A stretch of DNA of 64,000 nt from Oxytricha trifallax (GCA_000711775.1 ARYC01000301.1:62001-126000), one strand, 5' to 3'. Counted from the first letter of the stretch, positions 13,144-26,259 are shown. Numbers and translations are program-made. Notes: a model not told the origin generated them from the letters alone.

Positions 13144-14411
13144 ATGATGACAGATATGGCTAAGGAGGAGGATAATCAAATTCCTGTCTCCGAAAAGTTC
13201 ACGTATGCATTAATTTATGAGTTATAAATAAAAATTTAGTCTTGAGTGCATTAAGAACTCAGATGTTAAGATCAACCACAAGTATACACTTGGTGACTTA
13301 AATTCTCAAACTTTCTGTGTGAGATATGATCCTAATGATAAATATATTGCTGCAGGTAAGATTTGATTATTCGAAATGTATTGATGACTAATTGTTGTGT
13401 ATATAGGTTGCGGAGATGGATCTATTAGAATTTTCAATGTATATACAGGAAAGCAAAGTTATGTGCTAAATGCCAATATGGATGAGCCCATGCCTACTAC
13501 TCAAATCAGGTAAGCTAAGTTGAAAGTTGAAAGAAATTTAAAATTGAAAAAACTATAAATGATATTTACTGTTTTACTTCTATATGTTTCTCTGCTATAT
13601 TAAAATACTAATAATTGCGTTTAATAGATGGAGACCACTCAATGCTCCAGGTGTAACAAAGAACGTTTTAATTTCCGTGAACTCTAATGGTAGTTTGTAA
13701 CATTGGCACACAACCAGTGGAAAACTGTTGCACACAATTCACGATGAACTAAATCAACTTTTGACAGTAGATTACAAGCCAGATGGTACTATGTTTGCTA
13801 CAGGAGGAAGTGACTGTATAGTTAGAGTATATGATGAGCAAACAAGAAAATTAAGAGCTGAGCTTGCAGGAGGTGGTACTGGAGAGCCAGGTCATAATAA
13901 CAGAGTCTTTGCTGTGAAATTCGATAAAGAAGACGAAAATATGATTATTTCAGGAGGTTGGGATAATAATGTGAAAGTGTGGGACTTAAGATAATAATCG
14001 CCAGTAAGGTCAATCTATGGGCCATATATTTGCGGAGATGCCTTAGATATTCATGATGGCTATATTTTGACAGGTTCTTGGAGAGGAGACCACCAGCTAC
14101 AACTTTGGGACTTCGGAACTTGTGAATTTATTGAAGACATTCCCTGGAACGAAGGCTTAGCATCCAATAACCCTTGCCAAGTTTATTGCGCTCAATTCTA
14201 AAAGACAACTGGAGATCTAATTATAGCAGGAGGTTCAGGTAGTAACGAAGTTAAGGTTTTCGATGGTAATACACTATTTAAACCCTGCGCACAAATCAGA
14301 GATTTAAGCAGAGCTACTTTCACAGTAGATTTTAGTAATTCAGGCGATATGTTCGCTATGGCAGGAGGTGATGGTGTTATTAGAGTTTTCAACGTTACAA
14401 ATGAAGTATGA
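13144..14411 (+). CDS. WD40-repeat protein
   Basis: About 345 residues from ATG 13144 to TGA 14409-14411, forming one beta-propeller. Typical WD repeats end in WDLR (about 13980-13990), with GSDCIVRVYD, GGDGVIRVFN and GSWRGDHQLQLWDF. Introns are 13203-13239, 13356-13406 and 13510-13627, all GT-AG and frame-restoring. The propeller fills almost the whole protein, so it is probably a scaffold subunit. The specific orthologue is not assigned. Confidence 0.88.
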
Positions 14412-14449
14412 TAATTTAAATTGATATTTGTATATTTCTATCTTTTATA

Positions 14450-15472
14450 TAAGGAAATTCGTATTGATGAAGATTTTTATGGCTCGTCCTCAACTTTAAA
14501 GCTTTCAATATTTTCCTTGCCAATATACTCTGAATTTTAATTTGTAGAAAAGCTTTAATTTGTCAAAAACTTGGATAGGTTACTGCTTTTGGAATCTTTG
14601 ATACTAGATTGCTTCTTTGCTTGTCTATATTTATACTGCAATCCATTTAAGTAGTTGTTTTTTGTGAAACTTGAATTTATATCTTTTGCAATAAATGAAT
14701 CGTTGTTACTGATGGAAGTTTGACTAATAGGAATCACATTTTAATTCCTGCTTTTACTATGTAAATTATCTAATTACTTTTAAACACTGACCTTCAAATT
14801 GTTTGGGGTCTTGTAAACATAACTTTTATCAATTAGTTTTTATTTTTAAGGTGTAATCTTAGAGTCATAGTTTGAAGTTTTTGTTGTAAATTCATAATTA
14901 CTATTAATTTTAGATTTCGAGGATGACTTTACTAGATATTTCGTAGAAACTTATCTGTCAATTTGTTTAACATCTTTTTAAACTTCATTATAATTCTGTA
15001 ACAACCCTTATGCTGAATTTATTTTATTGATAATATCTTCATTGCTTAAAATTTTATTTTATACTTCGACTACATCAACTTAGTTCTCAACCATTTCAAT
15101 TTATTATTAACTTAATGGTTGAATATTTTCAATTTCTTACAAAATTTCATAGACAACTGGCTGAACTTAAGATTGCTCTAATTTCTATTATTAATTATTT
15201 CTCAATTTATTTATCTCCATAATAAGATCGCTCATTAGTGAATTACGTAGCTATTTTGTGAACATCTAGCAAAAATCTAACAACTTCAACCTAATTTTGT
15301 TTTTCTCTTCATCAGGTATATATGGTATTTTCAAAAACTCTTCAACATCTAAAGTAACATTAAGATATAAATATTTATAAATTTTACCTTCAGTTTCAGA
15401 TAAGAATTGCATGTCAAGAGAGTCCTTGAGATCAAAGTTCTCGTAGACTTTATCGCATATATAAACCTTCAT
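14450..15472 (-). CDS. Hypothetical protein, C-terminal end unresolved
   Basis: ATG at 15472 starts MKVYICDKVYENFDLKDSLD, a compact, conserved-looking N-terminal segment of about 90 residues containing PYIPDEEKNKIRLKLLDF. A Lys/Ser/Gln/Asn-rich tail follows (QTSISNNDSFIAKDINSSFT). The frame has no TGA before it runs into the 3' end of the convergent WD40 gene near 14450, so the true stop or a rearrangement junction lies around 14440-14500. Function unknown. Confidence 0.6.
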
Positions 15473-15556
15473 TTATAAATAAATTTAAATCAGTCAAAAC
15501 TAACGTTATTATTTGTAGATTAACTAACTAGCTAATTCCTGATTTAATTTGACTTA

Positions 15557-16279
15557 TCATATTCCCAGAAATTTATACAATGGATCTAAATAGTACTTGT
15601 CCTATTAAGGAGTTGCATTAAATTTCGTTGTACATCTCTTTCTACTTCTACTTTTGCGGTTTTATTGTAAATTACTTAAAAGGTTGAATGTATTAATTTG
15701 GTCAACTTGAGATCTATTCAAAGCTGACGTATTTACTGGATCATGCACTCTGACTACAGTATGAGATCTTCGCTTCGTACCAAGATCTACACCTGAGGGA
15801 GAATCATTCTCTTTGAATTCATCACATCCATCAGTGTTAAGATACATTTGGTTTGATAAGCCACTCTCATTTTTAGAACATTAAGGGTTGGTTTCCTACA
15901 TATCTGTGAGTTGATCAAGAATTTTCAAATTTAAATTCATCACTTTTTGCTATATAGGCGATAATTAGGATTTTCTGCGACTGTTTTTCAAAGAGCACTT
16001 TGGAGAATCGTTCTCTTTCCCTTCATCTTCTTCCAGAATTTGCCTTGAATCTGATCTTTCAAAGGGGTTTACTGACTCTATTGATATCTGCTTCTATAAA
16101 ATTTTCTATTTGATTTTTAGGGTGTCTAATTAAATTTGAGTTTATAATTGAGGCGGCAATTAGAATTACGTCACCGAACCTCTTCGACTGTTATCACCAG
16201 AATGCGGTTAATTTGAACTTTAGATAAAGAAACGTTTATCTTTAAATGACACTGAGCTATCTCTATCTCTATTATTCAT
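15557..16279 (-). CDS. Ser/Asn-rich hypothetical protein (240 aa)
   Basis: One uninterrupted frame runs from ATG 16279 (MNNRDRDSSVSFKDKRFFIQ) to TGA 15557-15559. It is rich in Ser, Asn, Gln, Arg and Lys, with several RRxS-type putative phosphorylation sites (RRGSVT, SRRKSQ, KRRSHT) and no recognisable domain. The repeated basic-Ser motifs suggest a kinase target, but this is inference. It reads in tandem with its minus-strand neighbours. Confidence 0.65.
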
Positions 16280-16318
16280 GATGAAAGCATTAATGATAAA
16301 AAATAGAAAATTAACTAT

Positions 16319-17290
16319 TCATTAAAAGTAGTTTAAGTGATTGTTCTAAATGGGACCCAAGGATTGTTGAATACTTTACTATAAAGCTTCTTGATAGTAA
16401 TTCTTGTAGTTTTTGAATTCATAGTAAATAGTATCCTATCTGAATTCGTCGAAGGCATCCATGAAATAGGCTTCTAGTTCGTCTAATTCTGGGCGAATTT
16501 CATTTCTTGTTGCTATAGGCGATTACATTTCTAAGAGTTCATTTATAGCATCAATTTTCGGGTAAGGGTTAAAAGATACAGTCCATTGCATGTCATATGG
16601 ATTTTTGGCTTGATAATTTTCTTGCTAAATTTATCGATCAATTTCTTACACTGTTGGAGTGATTTCAAAAGAGGGGCTCAATTTTGGAGTCATTTCTCCT
16701 CCATCCTCATTTTTCAAATTTTTAATAGGTACCTCACTTTGATTATTCCCTTTAAATAAATCTCTATATTTAGCACTACTATTCCCACAACTGCTATTAT
16801 TTTCTTCGCTTCCCCCTGTGTGATGCAGTTATTATATAAGACATTGCATATATTAAAGTTATGATATATATTTTTAATTATAAAAACCTTAAAATCCGTC
16901 TTGATTTTCCAAATCTCTCTTTTCTTGCATCTAGTTAATCTATTGTTGTCTGAGTAGTGCTTAACGAGGTGATACTTTGACTTCAGGAGACCCCATTAAG
17001 AAAACAGATTTTATTGGAGATTCGTATAAATTTTGAAAACTCGTTTAACCATCAGACTGCCTTTTTTATCCATATTATCGGCTTTTTAGAACTGTGGCTG
17101 GTTTTCTAAGTTTCAAGCCTAACTTTCTAAGAAATTTCAAACCTTAAGCTTTCTGTTTCTTATGCTGATCCTTTTCAAATTCCTTGATTGAGCTGAACTA
17201 AAGCTAATATTTCAAAAACTCAATTTTCTATTGGAAAGTGGTGAGATAAACTTTTCAAGACAATTAAAGTTGAAAATTTGTGTAAAATTT
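16319..17290 (-). CDS. Hypothetical protein or C-terminal half of the upstream gene
   Basis: The open frame begins near 17280 (KVYLTTFQQKIEFLKYQLQF) and continues with basic segments (LKFLRKLGLKLRKPATVL) to a conserved-looking C-terminus (WTVSFNPYPKIDAINELLEM, AYFMDAFDEFRQDTIYYEF). TGA is at 16319-16321. A GT-AG intron of about 67 bp near 16820-16888 joins DGFQ to GGSEEN in frame. No good ATG lies at the 5' end, so this may be the 3' part of the next upstream gene (17345-18512), joined through the AT-rich gap 17291-17400. Function unknown. Confidence 0.55.
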
Positions 17291-17344
17291 TTCGATATAA
17301 ATTCTATAAATAGCTTCTATTTATCAATTAATTATTTTAAGATA

Positions 17345-18512
17345 TCAGTTTACTTTATTTTAAAACACATTATAAATTATCTGATTTATTTTTCTCTTGA
17401 ATTAATTTAATTTTGAACACAGGGTTTATTTACTATTGAAGAATCTTTATTTAAACGCAGCAGGTTAACGGGGTCTATTAAGTGGATCTTGAAATTTCTA
17501 TTAAGGTGTATCGTCTTAATTGATCTGACCAAATCCCCCAGGGCCACCCTGACCATTCTAATCTTTGCCCTTGAATAGTTTTTCAGTTACCAATTTCTTC
17601 TCAGGTAGTAATTCATCGATTCTGTCAATAAAGAAACTGGAGATGCATGATGACTAAGGGGAGAAGTTTTGGCTTGACTAGTAATTGTTATAACTGGCAC
17701 TATTCTTTTAACTTTTATTGAATAAATTCACTTTGCCCATTTTGGTAGGACTTAAGAAATCTTATTGTGTCCCATCCAAGACTTGCCTTGTCGAAGCATG
17801 CACATCCTGACTATTCAAGCGCAATGGGGGACTTGAATTAGAATTACTATCAGAAGCTGGGCATTCATTTTAGTCTGACGTCAGGCCTAAATAGTTATCT
17901 ATAAAGGGATTGAAATTATCTATTTTCTCCTTTCCAAGCATGTTTTCAGAGTTCGAACGAAAAGCAGCTTCTTATTGATTTTAGTGCAAAGCCGTTATTT
18001 AGATGTTTGTCTACTTAACATTTTATAATAAAAGTAATTGAATTCACTTCTTTGGCGATTTTTTCTCAGAAACAGAAGAAATATAATCTTCTTCTTCGAG
18101 AACATCAAGATTAAAAGGGGAAACTGGCGACGATTTATTGTCTCTCCTTTGAAATTCGTCATCTTTATTTATTAAAGCTCCTGATTCATTAATTGCTTAA
18201 GTTTTTTTCAGCGAAATAATTTGACCACTGACCTTCGAAGTTTCATCTATTATGTTGATTTTCAAATAAATAAAAGCTAAAAAAACCATAATTAAGCAAC
18301 GATCAATTAATACCCCCCATTTAAGCATTATACGAATAATAGAAATAGATGATTTTGATTGGCTTTTTCTTCTTAATTTCAGATAGCTTTCTCTAAATTT
18401 TTTTAACATGCAAAGGGTCTATAGTTTCAATAAGTTTATACCTAATTGAAGTGATATTCATAACTTATTCGTGATCTAATATGAAATCTTTTACGTTTTC
18501 TGAAAAGCTCAT
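17345..18512 (-). CDS. Hypothetical phospho-Ser-rich protein
   Basis: ATG 18512 begins MSFSENVKDFILDHEQVMNI. An intron of about 37 bp near 18278-18315 joins NAQMG to AFIYLKINIIDE. A 33-bp IES (separate entry) must be removed to pass an in-frame TGA. The rest is Ser/Asn-rich with SP sites (SPVSPF, FLSPTK) and a Gly/Pro/Gln tail. The frame ends at TGA 17345-17347, but the last exon may instead splice into 16319-17290. No domain is recognised. Confidence 0.6.
18017..18049 (-). other. 33-bp IES with AAGT pointer
   Basis: On the coding strand AAGT occurs at 18049-18046 and again at 18016-18013. Removing one copy plus the intervening DNA joins SEKKSPKK to QTNIQITALH in frame and eliminates an in-frame TGA. 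Reading the same stretch as a GT-AG intron gives the wrong frame, so an IES explains it better. Confidence 0.6.
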
Positions 18513-18885
18513 TATTAATTTTGTTCACTACAATTACTATTATATCTGTTTTAAATATCTAATAATTTATTTAGAAAATTAAACTTAGTTTAAACTAATA
18601 AGATAGAACAAATAAAATATCGATAATATTTGACATTAAAACTATTAAACTTACTGGATTAAATTTTAAGAAATAAATTAAATAAAATTCATCTACACAA
18701 ATCTCAATCAATTTAATCATTTAAATAAATTATATTCATGTGATTTAGGATGATTTGTTATAAATAAAAGTAATATATAAGCTTATAAAAATACTTGCTT
18801 GCCTATATTTGACGAAGTTGCGGAAAATTTGAAATAAACCATTTAGAATTTGTTAATAAAATATTTTATTTAAATTTACGCGAAA

Positions 18886-21505
18886 ATGAAACAATCACAG
18901 CTTAATTTTGGCTCTAAAGCTAAAAACAATGATCCAAAAGCCTCCCAGTAAAAGGGCGCTTAACAAGCTAAGCTTAGCTTTGGAAATGCAGGGTAACTTG
19001 GAATAAAGAAAGTAGTGCAAGAATAAGTTATTTTACCTACAGATGAGAAGCTAAACGATACCAAAATTATGGTGACTTTATTAATAACTTGATTTTATAT
19101 AATTTTTGACTGCTCAGTAAGAACCCACCTAAGCAATTCAAAAAGTAGAAGAAGTTGCATCTATCAAGTAAACACTTCCCAAGACTTCATAAGAAGATGA
19201 TGTTAAAGAGAACATTACTACTAACTCAAAAAAGAGAAGAGTGTGTACTGTTGATGACGATTGTGAGGAAGATATACCTGTAGTTAAAAGCTCAGCTAAG
19301 AAGCAAAGGTTAAATGATGGTACATCAGCTTCAGTTTCACTAGTACCACCTCCTCAGAAACTTAATACTGATCATAAAAGTCCCGCTAAAATTGAAAACA
19401 AAGCTTCACCTTAAGTTAAAAGTCAAGAAGAAACAAAGCAAATCGAACAAAATTTCTATTTTATCAATGATATATTAATTTATTTCCCACCCAAGGACTT
19501 GAGCAGTCTAAGAGCCCCTTCATCACTATCTTACAATCCCATCGAAGACGCTCCTTTTCACAAAGGTCAAGCAGTTCCTTTTGGCTTTATTGCTAGGGCT
19601 TTAAGTGAAATCGAAATTTGTAAAGGTAAAAATAGTAAAGATGCTATTAAAGAAATTGTTGCAAATATATTCAGAAGTACTATGCTACTTTCTCCACATG
19701 AAACAGCTGATCTATTTTATTTCTTCTGTGTTAAATTAGGGCCAGACTACGATTCACCAGAAACTGGTATAGGTCTTGAACTATTGTCAAATGCTGTGGC
19801 TAAAGCCTGTGGAAAATCTTTGAAGCAGATAAGAGAACAATTCAAGCAAGATGGTGATTATGGTATTGTGGTTGAGAAAGGCAAGGGAGTACAAAAATCT
19901 TTAGGAACTTTTTTCAAAAAGTAGGATGAAGCAAAGAAAGCTCCTCTTACATTTAGAACTGTATTTTAAGCTTTCCTCAAGATTGGTAGAACATCTGGAA
20001 ATAACTCATAAACCGAGAAAGAGCAAATAATTCTCAAACTATTACAAGATGCTACAAACGAAGAAGCTAAGTATATTGTGAGATGGTTGCAAAAGAACTT
20101 GAAAACTGGAGCTGCTGAGAAAACTTTCATTTCTGCTTTAGCAAGAGCTATTGTATACACTCCACCAAACAGCAAGGGTAAAGTTCTTAACTCTAAAAAG
20201 ATTCTTGGAGAAGCCTAATTTGCAGAAAAGTGTGCTCAAATAGAAATGGGAATAGGAGAAGCGATTTGTGAATTCCCCAACTATGGTTTGATTATTGAAA
20301 CACTTCTTGAAGTTGGTGATGATATGGTTAAACTTAAGGAGAAATGTCATATTACTGTTGGTATTCCTGTAAAGCCTATGCTCGCTAAGCCAACTAAAGG
20401 TATCAGAGAGGTCCTAGATAGATTTGAACAAGTTAAATTCACTTGTGAATACAAGTATGATGGCTTCAGGGGATAAATTCATTTCAATAGAAACGATCCA
20501 ATCAATAAAGTAAAGATTTACTCCAGAAATTTGGAAGATATGACAGGTCAATATCCTGATATTGTCGACTTTGTATCATAATCACCAAATGAAGGAGTTG
20601 ATAATTACATATTGGACAGTGAACTGGTTGCCTTCGATCATGTTAACAACAGAATCTTACCTTTCCAAACTCTCACTCAGAGAAGCAGAAAGAATGTGAC
20701 TGAAGAAGACTTGAAAACAAGGATTTGCATTTGTGCCTTTGATCTTCTGTATCTTAACGGTCAATCTTTGTTAAAGGAACCTTTTATTAAAAGAAGAGAA
20801 ATATTGCATTAAAACCTGCATGAAGTTCAGAATAGTTTCGTCTTTGCCAAATTCAAGGATGCTGAAGCCATCGAGGCTATCGAGGAATTCCTTGCTGATT
20901 CAATCAAAGACTCTTGCGAAGGACTCATGATTAAAACTTTAGATACAAACGCTACTTATGAGCCTTCAAAGAGATCACTTAACTGGTTGAAACTTAAGAA
21001 AGATTACATAGACACAGGTCTAGGAGATAGTTTAGATCTAGTAGTTGTAGGAGCTGATTTTGGCAAAGGAAAAAGAACAGGTATGTATGGTTCATTCTTG
21101 TTGGCTTGCTATGATGAAAATCTTGAAGTACTTCAAACAGTAACCAAAATGGCAACTGGTCTCTCAGATGAAATGCTTGCTAAAATCTATGAGCAACTCA
21201 AGGATCTAGAAATCAACAAGCCTCCCTCAAACCTTAAATATAAAGAAAAGAACGTTGATGTGTGGATCATGCCAAAGTATGTTTGGGAGATTAAATGCGC
21301 AGATTTGTCAATCTCCCCAGTATATTGTGCTTCAATTGGATCAGTAGAACCCAATAGAGGTATTGCACTAAGATTCCCTAGATTTATCAGAGAAAGAGAT
21401 GATAAGTAAGTTGAAGATGCCACATCCAGTGAACAAATTCTTGAGTACTATAAAAGTCAACCATCTCTTCTTAAAAACGATGATGACGATGAATTTGACT
21501 TCTGA
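18886..21505 (+). CDS. LIG1: DNA ligase I (ATP-dependent)
   Basis: ATP-dependent ligase joining Okazaki fragments and repair nicks in the nucleus. ATG 18886 begins [13 protein letters not shown], whose QSQLNFG resembles the N-terminal PCNA-binding motif of the family. A GT-AG intron of 46 bp near 19070-19115 (ATG|GTGACT...CTCAG) restores frame. Next come the DNA-binding domain (about 19530-20250), the adenylation motif [10 protein letters not shown] with the active-site lysine (about 20450-20475), motif [11 protein letters not shown] (about 20615), motif [11 protein letters not shown] (about 20920) and motif [10 protein letters not shown] (about 20990). It ends in an acidic tail [10 protein letters not shown] with TGA at 21503-21505. 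All catalytic motifs are intact. Confidence 0.96.
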
Positions 21506-21781
21506 GTAATATTATAGAACGAGAATTATTAAGCTTTGTTATGATTATTTAAACTTTGGTTAAACTTATTTGGGGAAATATAATTAAATCTGGGGAGATA
21601 TTAAATTAATAGTAGAATAAATCACAACTCAAATTTATTAATTTGCTATAAAATCTTTAATTTAAATTTAATTATATTCATTCATAATGATTTTAACTTT
21701 AATTAGTTTTATTCGAAATAAGTTAATTTAGTTCCGCACTAATTAATTCGTAAAGTTTTATTCTAAAAATTTATCAAGAAA
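21506..21781. other. AT-rich intergenic spacer
   Basis: About 275 bp of very AT-rich sequence between the ligase stop and the next start. I see no repeat, RNA gene or ORF in it. Confidence 0.6.
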
Positions 21782-24355
21782 ATGAGTGAAAATGGAGACA
21801 CCTAGGTAAATTATTTTCCAACCCTCTATATATTCCACTTAATCCCCTAACCCTAAACTTTCTTTTATAGGCACCAAGACTAGTGAGCATTGAAGAAATT
21901 AATCCAGATGAAGTTTATGAAAAAAGCATCAAAGCAATTTTGAATAGTCCAAGATCACTGGAGGCATGCAGACGCCAGGGAATTGATCCAATTGATCTAG
22001 ATCGCATAACTGTAGATAGAATTAAAGAAATGATTGCACAGAGGGAACGAAAAAAGAACATCCCTAAGGTGCTTATTGAAATTAGAATGGCTCATTATGA
22101 AGAAAAGAGAAAGGAAAAGATCAGGCTTATCAAAAATTTATATATTTAAATCAAAATTATAATTTAAGATATCAAAGAGGTAAGTGGAATGATATAAATT
22201 CAATAACTATCGTTAAAGCAATATGGATATGAAAGATGCTGATAATGCAGAAATCTTAAAATAATGAGTAAATTATTCTCAAATCTCACATTAAATGTGG
22301 ATAGCCCTGAATAAATATCAATAATTTAACTTTTACAATTAAGTTGAATAAGATTCTCATTTTATTTATAGGAGAGAAATTTGATTATAGATGAGGCTGA
22401 AAGAGGAAGTAAAATTCTTAGAAATTCAGCTGGTAACAGCTTAACCAGATCTTAAAGTAAGTTTCAACTAAAATAATACCTCATTATCTTATTATAATAA
22501 CTCTAAGACTGTCAATATCTCATTAATTATTTCATTATAGTTGGAGGTTTTGGTTAAAGTACACTATTGACCGATAGGAAATTCATAAGCACCAACAGTT
22601 TTATATAGCCTATGAGCGGTTCAACAATGGTATGTTTGTTGCATAAATAAAGATTTCAATATTATTTTTACTTTTTGATAACCTGCCAACCATATTTCAT
22701 AGAAATTTGATACTAATTTATATAGATGATGTCTCAAAGTGCAGGTCAGATGTAATCAGCTATGTTAGAAAAAGAAAAGCGTGAATTAGAAAAGATAAAG
22801 TTTAGATAAAAGAAGGATCTTGAGCAAATGATGGATTACGAAATTAAGTTAGAAAACATTCGCTAAAAAAACGAAGAAAAAGCTAAACTTTAAAGGGAAA
22901 AGGAGGAGCGTAGAAGGCTTGAAATTGCAAAGTAGTAAAAAGAGGCGGAAGAGAGAAAACGCTAAGATGAAGAGAAAAAGAGAGAGAAATAGGAATAGGA
23001 GGCTATGGAATAAAAAAGGAGAGCTGAAGAAATTTATAAGAGAGATATAGAGAAAGTTGAAAAGCAAAGATAAATAGAGAATTAGAAGAAAAGAGAAGCA
23101 TTATTGTTAATCATATTGATTTCTAAGTCATGATTAATAAATTATAATGAAGGAAGAGGAACGAAGAAAGAAGTAGGAAGAATTCTAATATCAAACTGAG
23201 AAAATTATTGCAGAACAATAAAAAGCAGTAGATTAAAGAAAGATGGAATTAGATAAAAGGGATTAAGAACGTAGAGAGCACATGATCAAGAAATAAATGG
23301 AGCGTTAGAGAATTGCCTCATAAAAAAGAGAGTAAACTGAAAAGAAGATAGAGCAAGCAAGACAAGCAGCTGAAATGACTCTATAATAACAGAGAAAGCA
23401 ATTTGAAGATAGAAGTTTAAAGGTTGAGGAGAAGCGAAAAACATTTGAAAATACCAGGGAAAGAGAGAGAATTGAGATATAAAAGAAGTCCATACATAAA
23501 CAAGTAGAGATCTAGAAAGTGATAGAGCAAAACCAATCTTAAGAAGAACAGAGAAAACAGCAAATTCGAGAGCTTTAAAGATTAGCAGAGGAAAGGTAGG
23601 CAAAACTTAGCTTAGAAAGACAAAGAGAAATTGATAGCAAGAAGAAATTGCTTGAAGATAAGGAAAGACATTCAATTGAAGTAAGAAAATAGATGGAAGT
23701 GAGAGAGTTTTCAAGAATAGATCACATAAAAAAGAAACGCGAAGATAAGGACATTATTTTGTCAAAGACTCAAAATGAGAGGGACTGGTAACTAATGCTT
23801 AAAAGGGAGATGGACTTGATTAAAAGAGAAGAAAAATTTGAAAACGTTACTAGAATTGCTAAAGCACAAGATTATCAGAAACAAAAAGTTCTAGAAAAGA
23901 TAGATTATGACAACTAAAAAAGCAATCACTTAAGAAGAGAAAAAGAGAAACTTCTTGACACAAGATTTGCTGTTAGAAGAGAGGCAGATAAGTAAAAACA
24001 GTAAATTTTAGATGCCTTTGAAAATATGAAAAAGAAGGGAAGAATTGACAATACACAACTTACTAAATTCGGCTTGGATTTATAAATCCCAGAGGAACCT
24101 GGTCATGAAAAAGAGACTAATGAATAAGATATAGAAGCAGTAAAACAAAGACAAAATAAAGAGCTTTAATAGATTTTAGAAGCTGAAAAATCTGCAGAGA
24201 ATTCAAGAGTTTAAAAAATCTAGGCTACCTAAGATGAAGATTTAAAACATAAGTTGCAAAGAGAACACGAATAGGCTATGGCTTTATCATCAGACAAAAT
24301 AGCTAAACTGCAGCTAAGTCATTAACAAGAAATCAAAATTCTTACTTCAGATTGA
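21782..24355 (+). CDS. CCDC177-like coiled-coil protein
   Basis: The first exon MSENGDTQ splices through a 65-bp intron (21806-21870) to APRLVSIEEINPDEVYEKS. The segment NSPRSLEACRRQGIDPIDL matches the N-terminal signature of the CCDC177 family. After several introns (about 22190-22370, 22459-22540, 22629-22724 and one near 23105-23150) an almost uninterrupted, highly charged Glu/Lys/Arg/Gln coiled coil runs to TGA 24353-24355. The exon pattern between 22140 and 22380 is only partly resolved. CCDC177 proteins are poorly understood; a structural or cytoskeletal role is inferred. Confidence 0.75.
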
Positions 24356-24509
24356 TTTAAAGTTATTATACATAGAAAACAATAATAAGCAAGGTAATTT
24401 TAAGACTAAAACTTTGCTTTATATTATTTTATACGAATTTCACAAATGCTTAATCTTCTTTCAAAAATAAATTAAAAAGAACATTGCTTTGTTAAAATTA
24501 ATAATAATT

Positions 24510-25487
24510 TCAGGATTTAAACTTGTCTTCGATATGTAATTTGTCTAGTAATTTCTTAAATTTTTGTAAACTGTCAATAAATGATGCTTGCGCAGCTTTT
24601 TGAACCATATATCTAGGCAATGAGCCTTTGAAATCGAACTATAAGAAATTTTATAGATTTATTAATTCTTACCTCAGTAATATACGTCATTCTGCATTGC
24701 TTTCCTTCTGATAATGGTTCAAATAAATATGATCCAGACTTAGTATTAACTCTAAAGAATTTATCGCTCTCTGGGAAATCTGGATGAGTGGTTGATTTAG
24801 CAGCTAAATAAATATCACCATTTGGCAGTGGTATAGCTTAGAACAAGAGTAGGATGTCTCTATTTCCAAGTGGCCATTACTGCTTCAATTTGATGTGATA
24901 CATTTAAGTGTTCATTGCATATTCTTTCACTTGCTTTAATGCTTCGTAATTTTGACCATCCCACATCATTCTTATCTCAAGATTTCTGATGAAGTCTAGC
25001 ACACGCATAGGAGGGTAGTCAAAAGTAGTTTCGCATCTAAATCCTACCAAGTTTTGATGATTTTGTCTCACATATAAATCACACTTTTAGTAGGTCTTTT
25101 CAAACACCCAACTGTCTGGTTTCAGAAGTTCAATCAACTCATACAAGTTAGCTTTTCCCTCTCTTATATACTCTAAAGTCAAATGTTATGAATGATTTTA
25201 TCAATTCAGTATTAAAGAGTAATATATAATTTGATTACTTACTTCTATCTTCTTTATTTTTCACACTTTTGATATCCAAATAGAAATCTTTGATTGGATC
25301 TCCAGTTTTTTCTTCAACTTTTTCGTCATCTGGAATATTATCATCCTCCTCTCCACAAGATTCAAAACCATCTTATTCATGGTCCAATGCCACTTAGTGC
25401 TCTTCTAAAAGTATTATTTTAAATAAAATTGCCAAATATCTTACCCAAACTGCTTCTATTTTGCTTTTAATCATCTTGTGCAATCAT
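24510..25487 (-). CDS. START-domain lipid-transfer protein
   Basis: START (StAR-related) domains bind and carry single lipids. ATG 25487 gives an acidic N-terminal leader (QDGFESCGEEDDNIPDDEKV). The domain follows: KPDSWVFEKTYQKCDLYVR, FDYPPMRVLDFIRNLEIRMM, the central KLKQQWPLGNRDILLLF and the C-terminal helix FDFKGSLPRYMVQKAAQASF, with TGA at 24510-24512. Three GT-AG introns (about 25401-25441, 25185-25251, 24641-24674) restore frame. Length and domain order are typical. The ligand cannot be told from the sequence. See the note on the upstream coiled-coil frame, which is continuous with this one. Confidence 0.88.
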
Positions 25488-25839
25488 GTGGGAAGTCTTT
25501 CCATTCAATATTAAGTTTAAGCTTTATAAATTTAAAATTATAGAATTTCTAAAAGATTGTATGATTATAAAAATAATTTATTTTCCTTAATAGTTTTTAT
25601 AAAAAATTATCACTAGAAATTTCATATTTGTCTTCAGTAAATGTGAAGTAATTATAATTAAAATAAAAGATGATGATAGTTTTTGTTTTCCTTATATTTT
25701 TAGGATATGGATTTGTTAAACATATAACTGTTGCAATTAATTAATAAATAAAGACATATTAATTAACCCCCAAAACCGATTCATATTATTATTTTAGTTT
25801 TTTATAAGATAAAAGCTTTAAGTATCGTCAGCATCAGAT

Positions 25840-26252
25840 TTCTATTAGTTTAACTCATTCTCCTTCTGTTACCTCTATTAAATCATTAATTACTCAGTCA
25901 TTTTCCTCTTCTCATCTCTCTATGACTTCCTGACCATTTCATGTTGCTTTCTCTGCTCCAGTTTCTCCTAAATAGCCTAGTAATTATAGATCTCCTTCTC
26001 CATCAGTTTCTATTCAATTCTGTTTATTTTGTGCTCCATTCTCTCTTGCTTCTCCAGTGCCTTCTCAATTATTATTAATATCTTAAGTATAAAGTATAAA
26101 TATATAATGATGGCACTTGATTATAGCTCATTGTGTTGATTAAGTTGTTGAGAAAATTCTAAAATTAAGTCTTTCTACTGCTCTCCCACTTTCTTCACTA
26201 ATTTCGAGAGTTGGGCGATCATGTCACCCTTAAGTTGAACAACCTACGACAT
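25840..26252 (-). CDS. Short coiled-coil protein or N-terminal extension of the START protein
   Basis: ATG 26252 starts MSQVVQLKGDMIAQLSKLVK. After an interruption near 26080-26125 a charged helix continues (EKALEKQERMEHKINRIEQK, EKLEQRKQHEMVRKSQRDEK). No TGA follows. The same frame stays open through about 350 bp of AT-rich DNA into the START-domain ATG at 25487. It could be a separate small gene whose stop I cannot place, or the 5' part of the START gene. No family recognised. Confidence 0.5.
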
Positions 26253-26259
26253 TTTTGAA

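Noticed and set aside
21840-21860. Telomere-like CCCTAACCCTAAAC
   Set aside because: Two imperfect units inside an intron acceptor region; hypotrich telomeres are C4A4 and no array is present.
22849-23603. Phe/Leu/Ser-rich minus-strand ORFs that look like membrane proteins
   Set aside because: Antisense shadows of the Glu/Lys coiled coil of the CCDC177-like gene.
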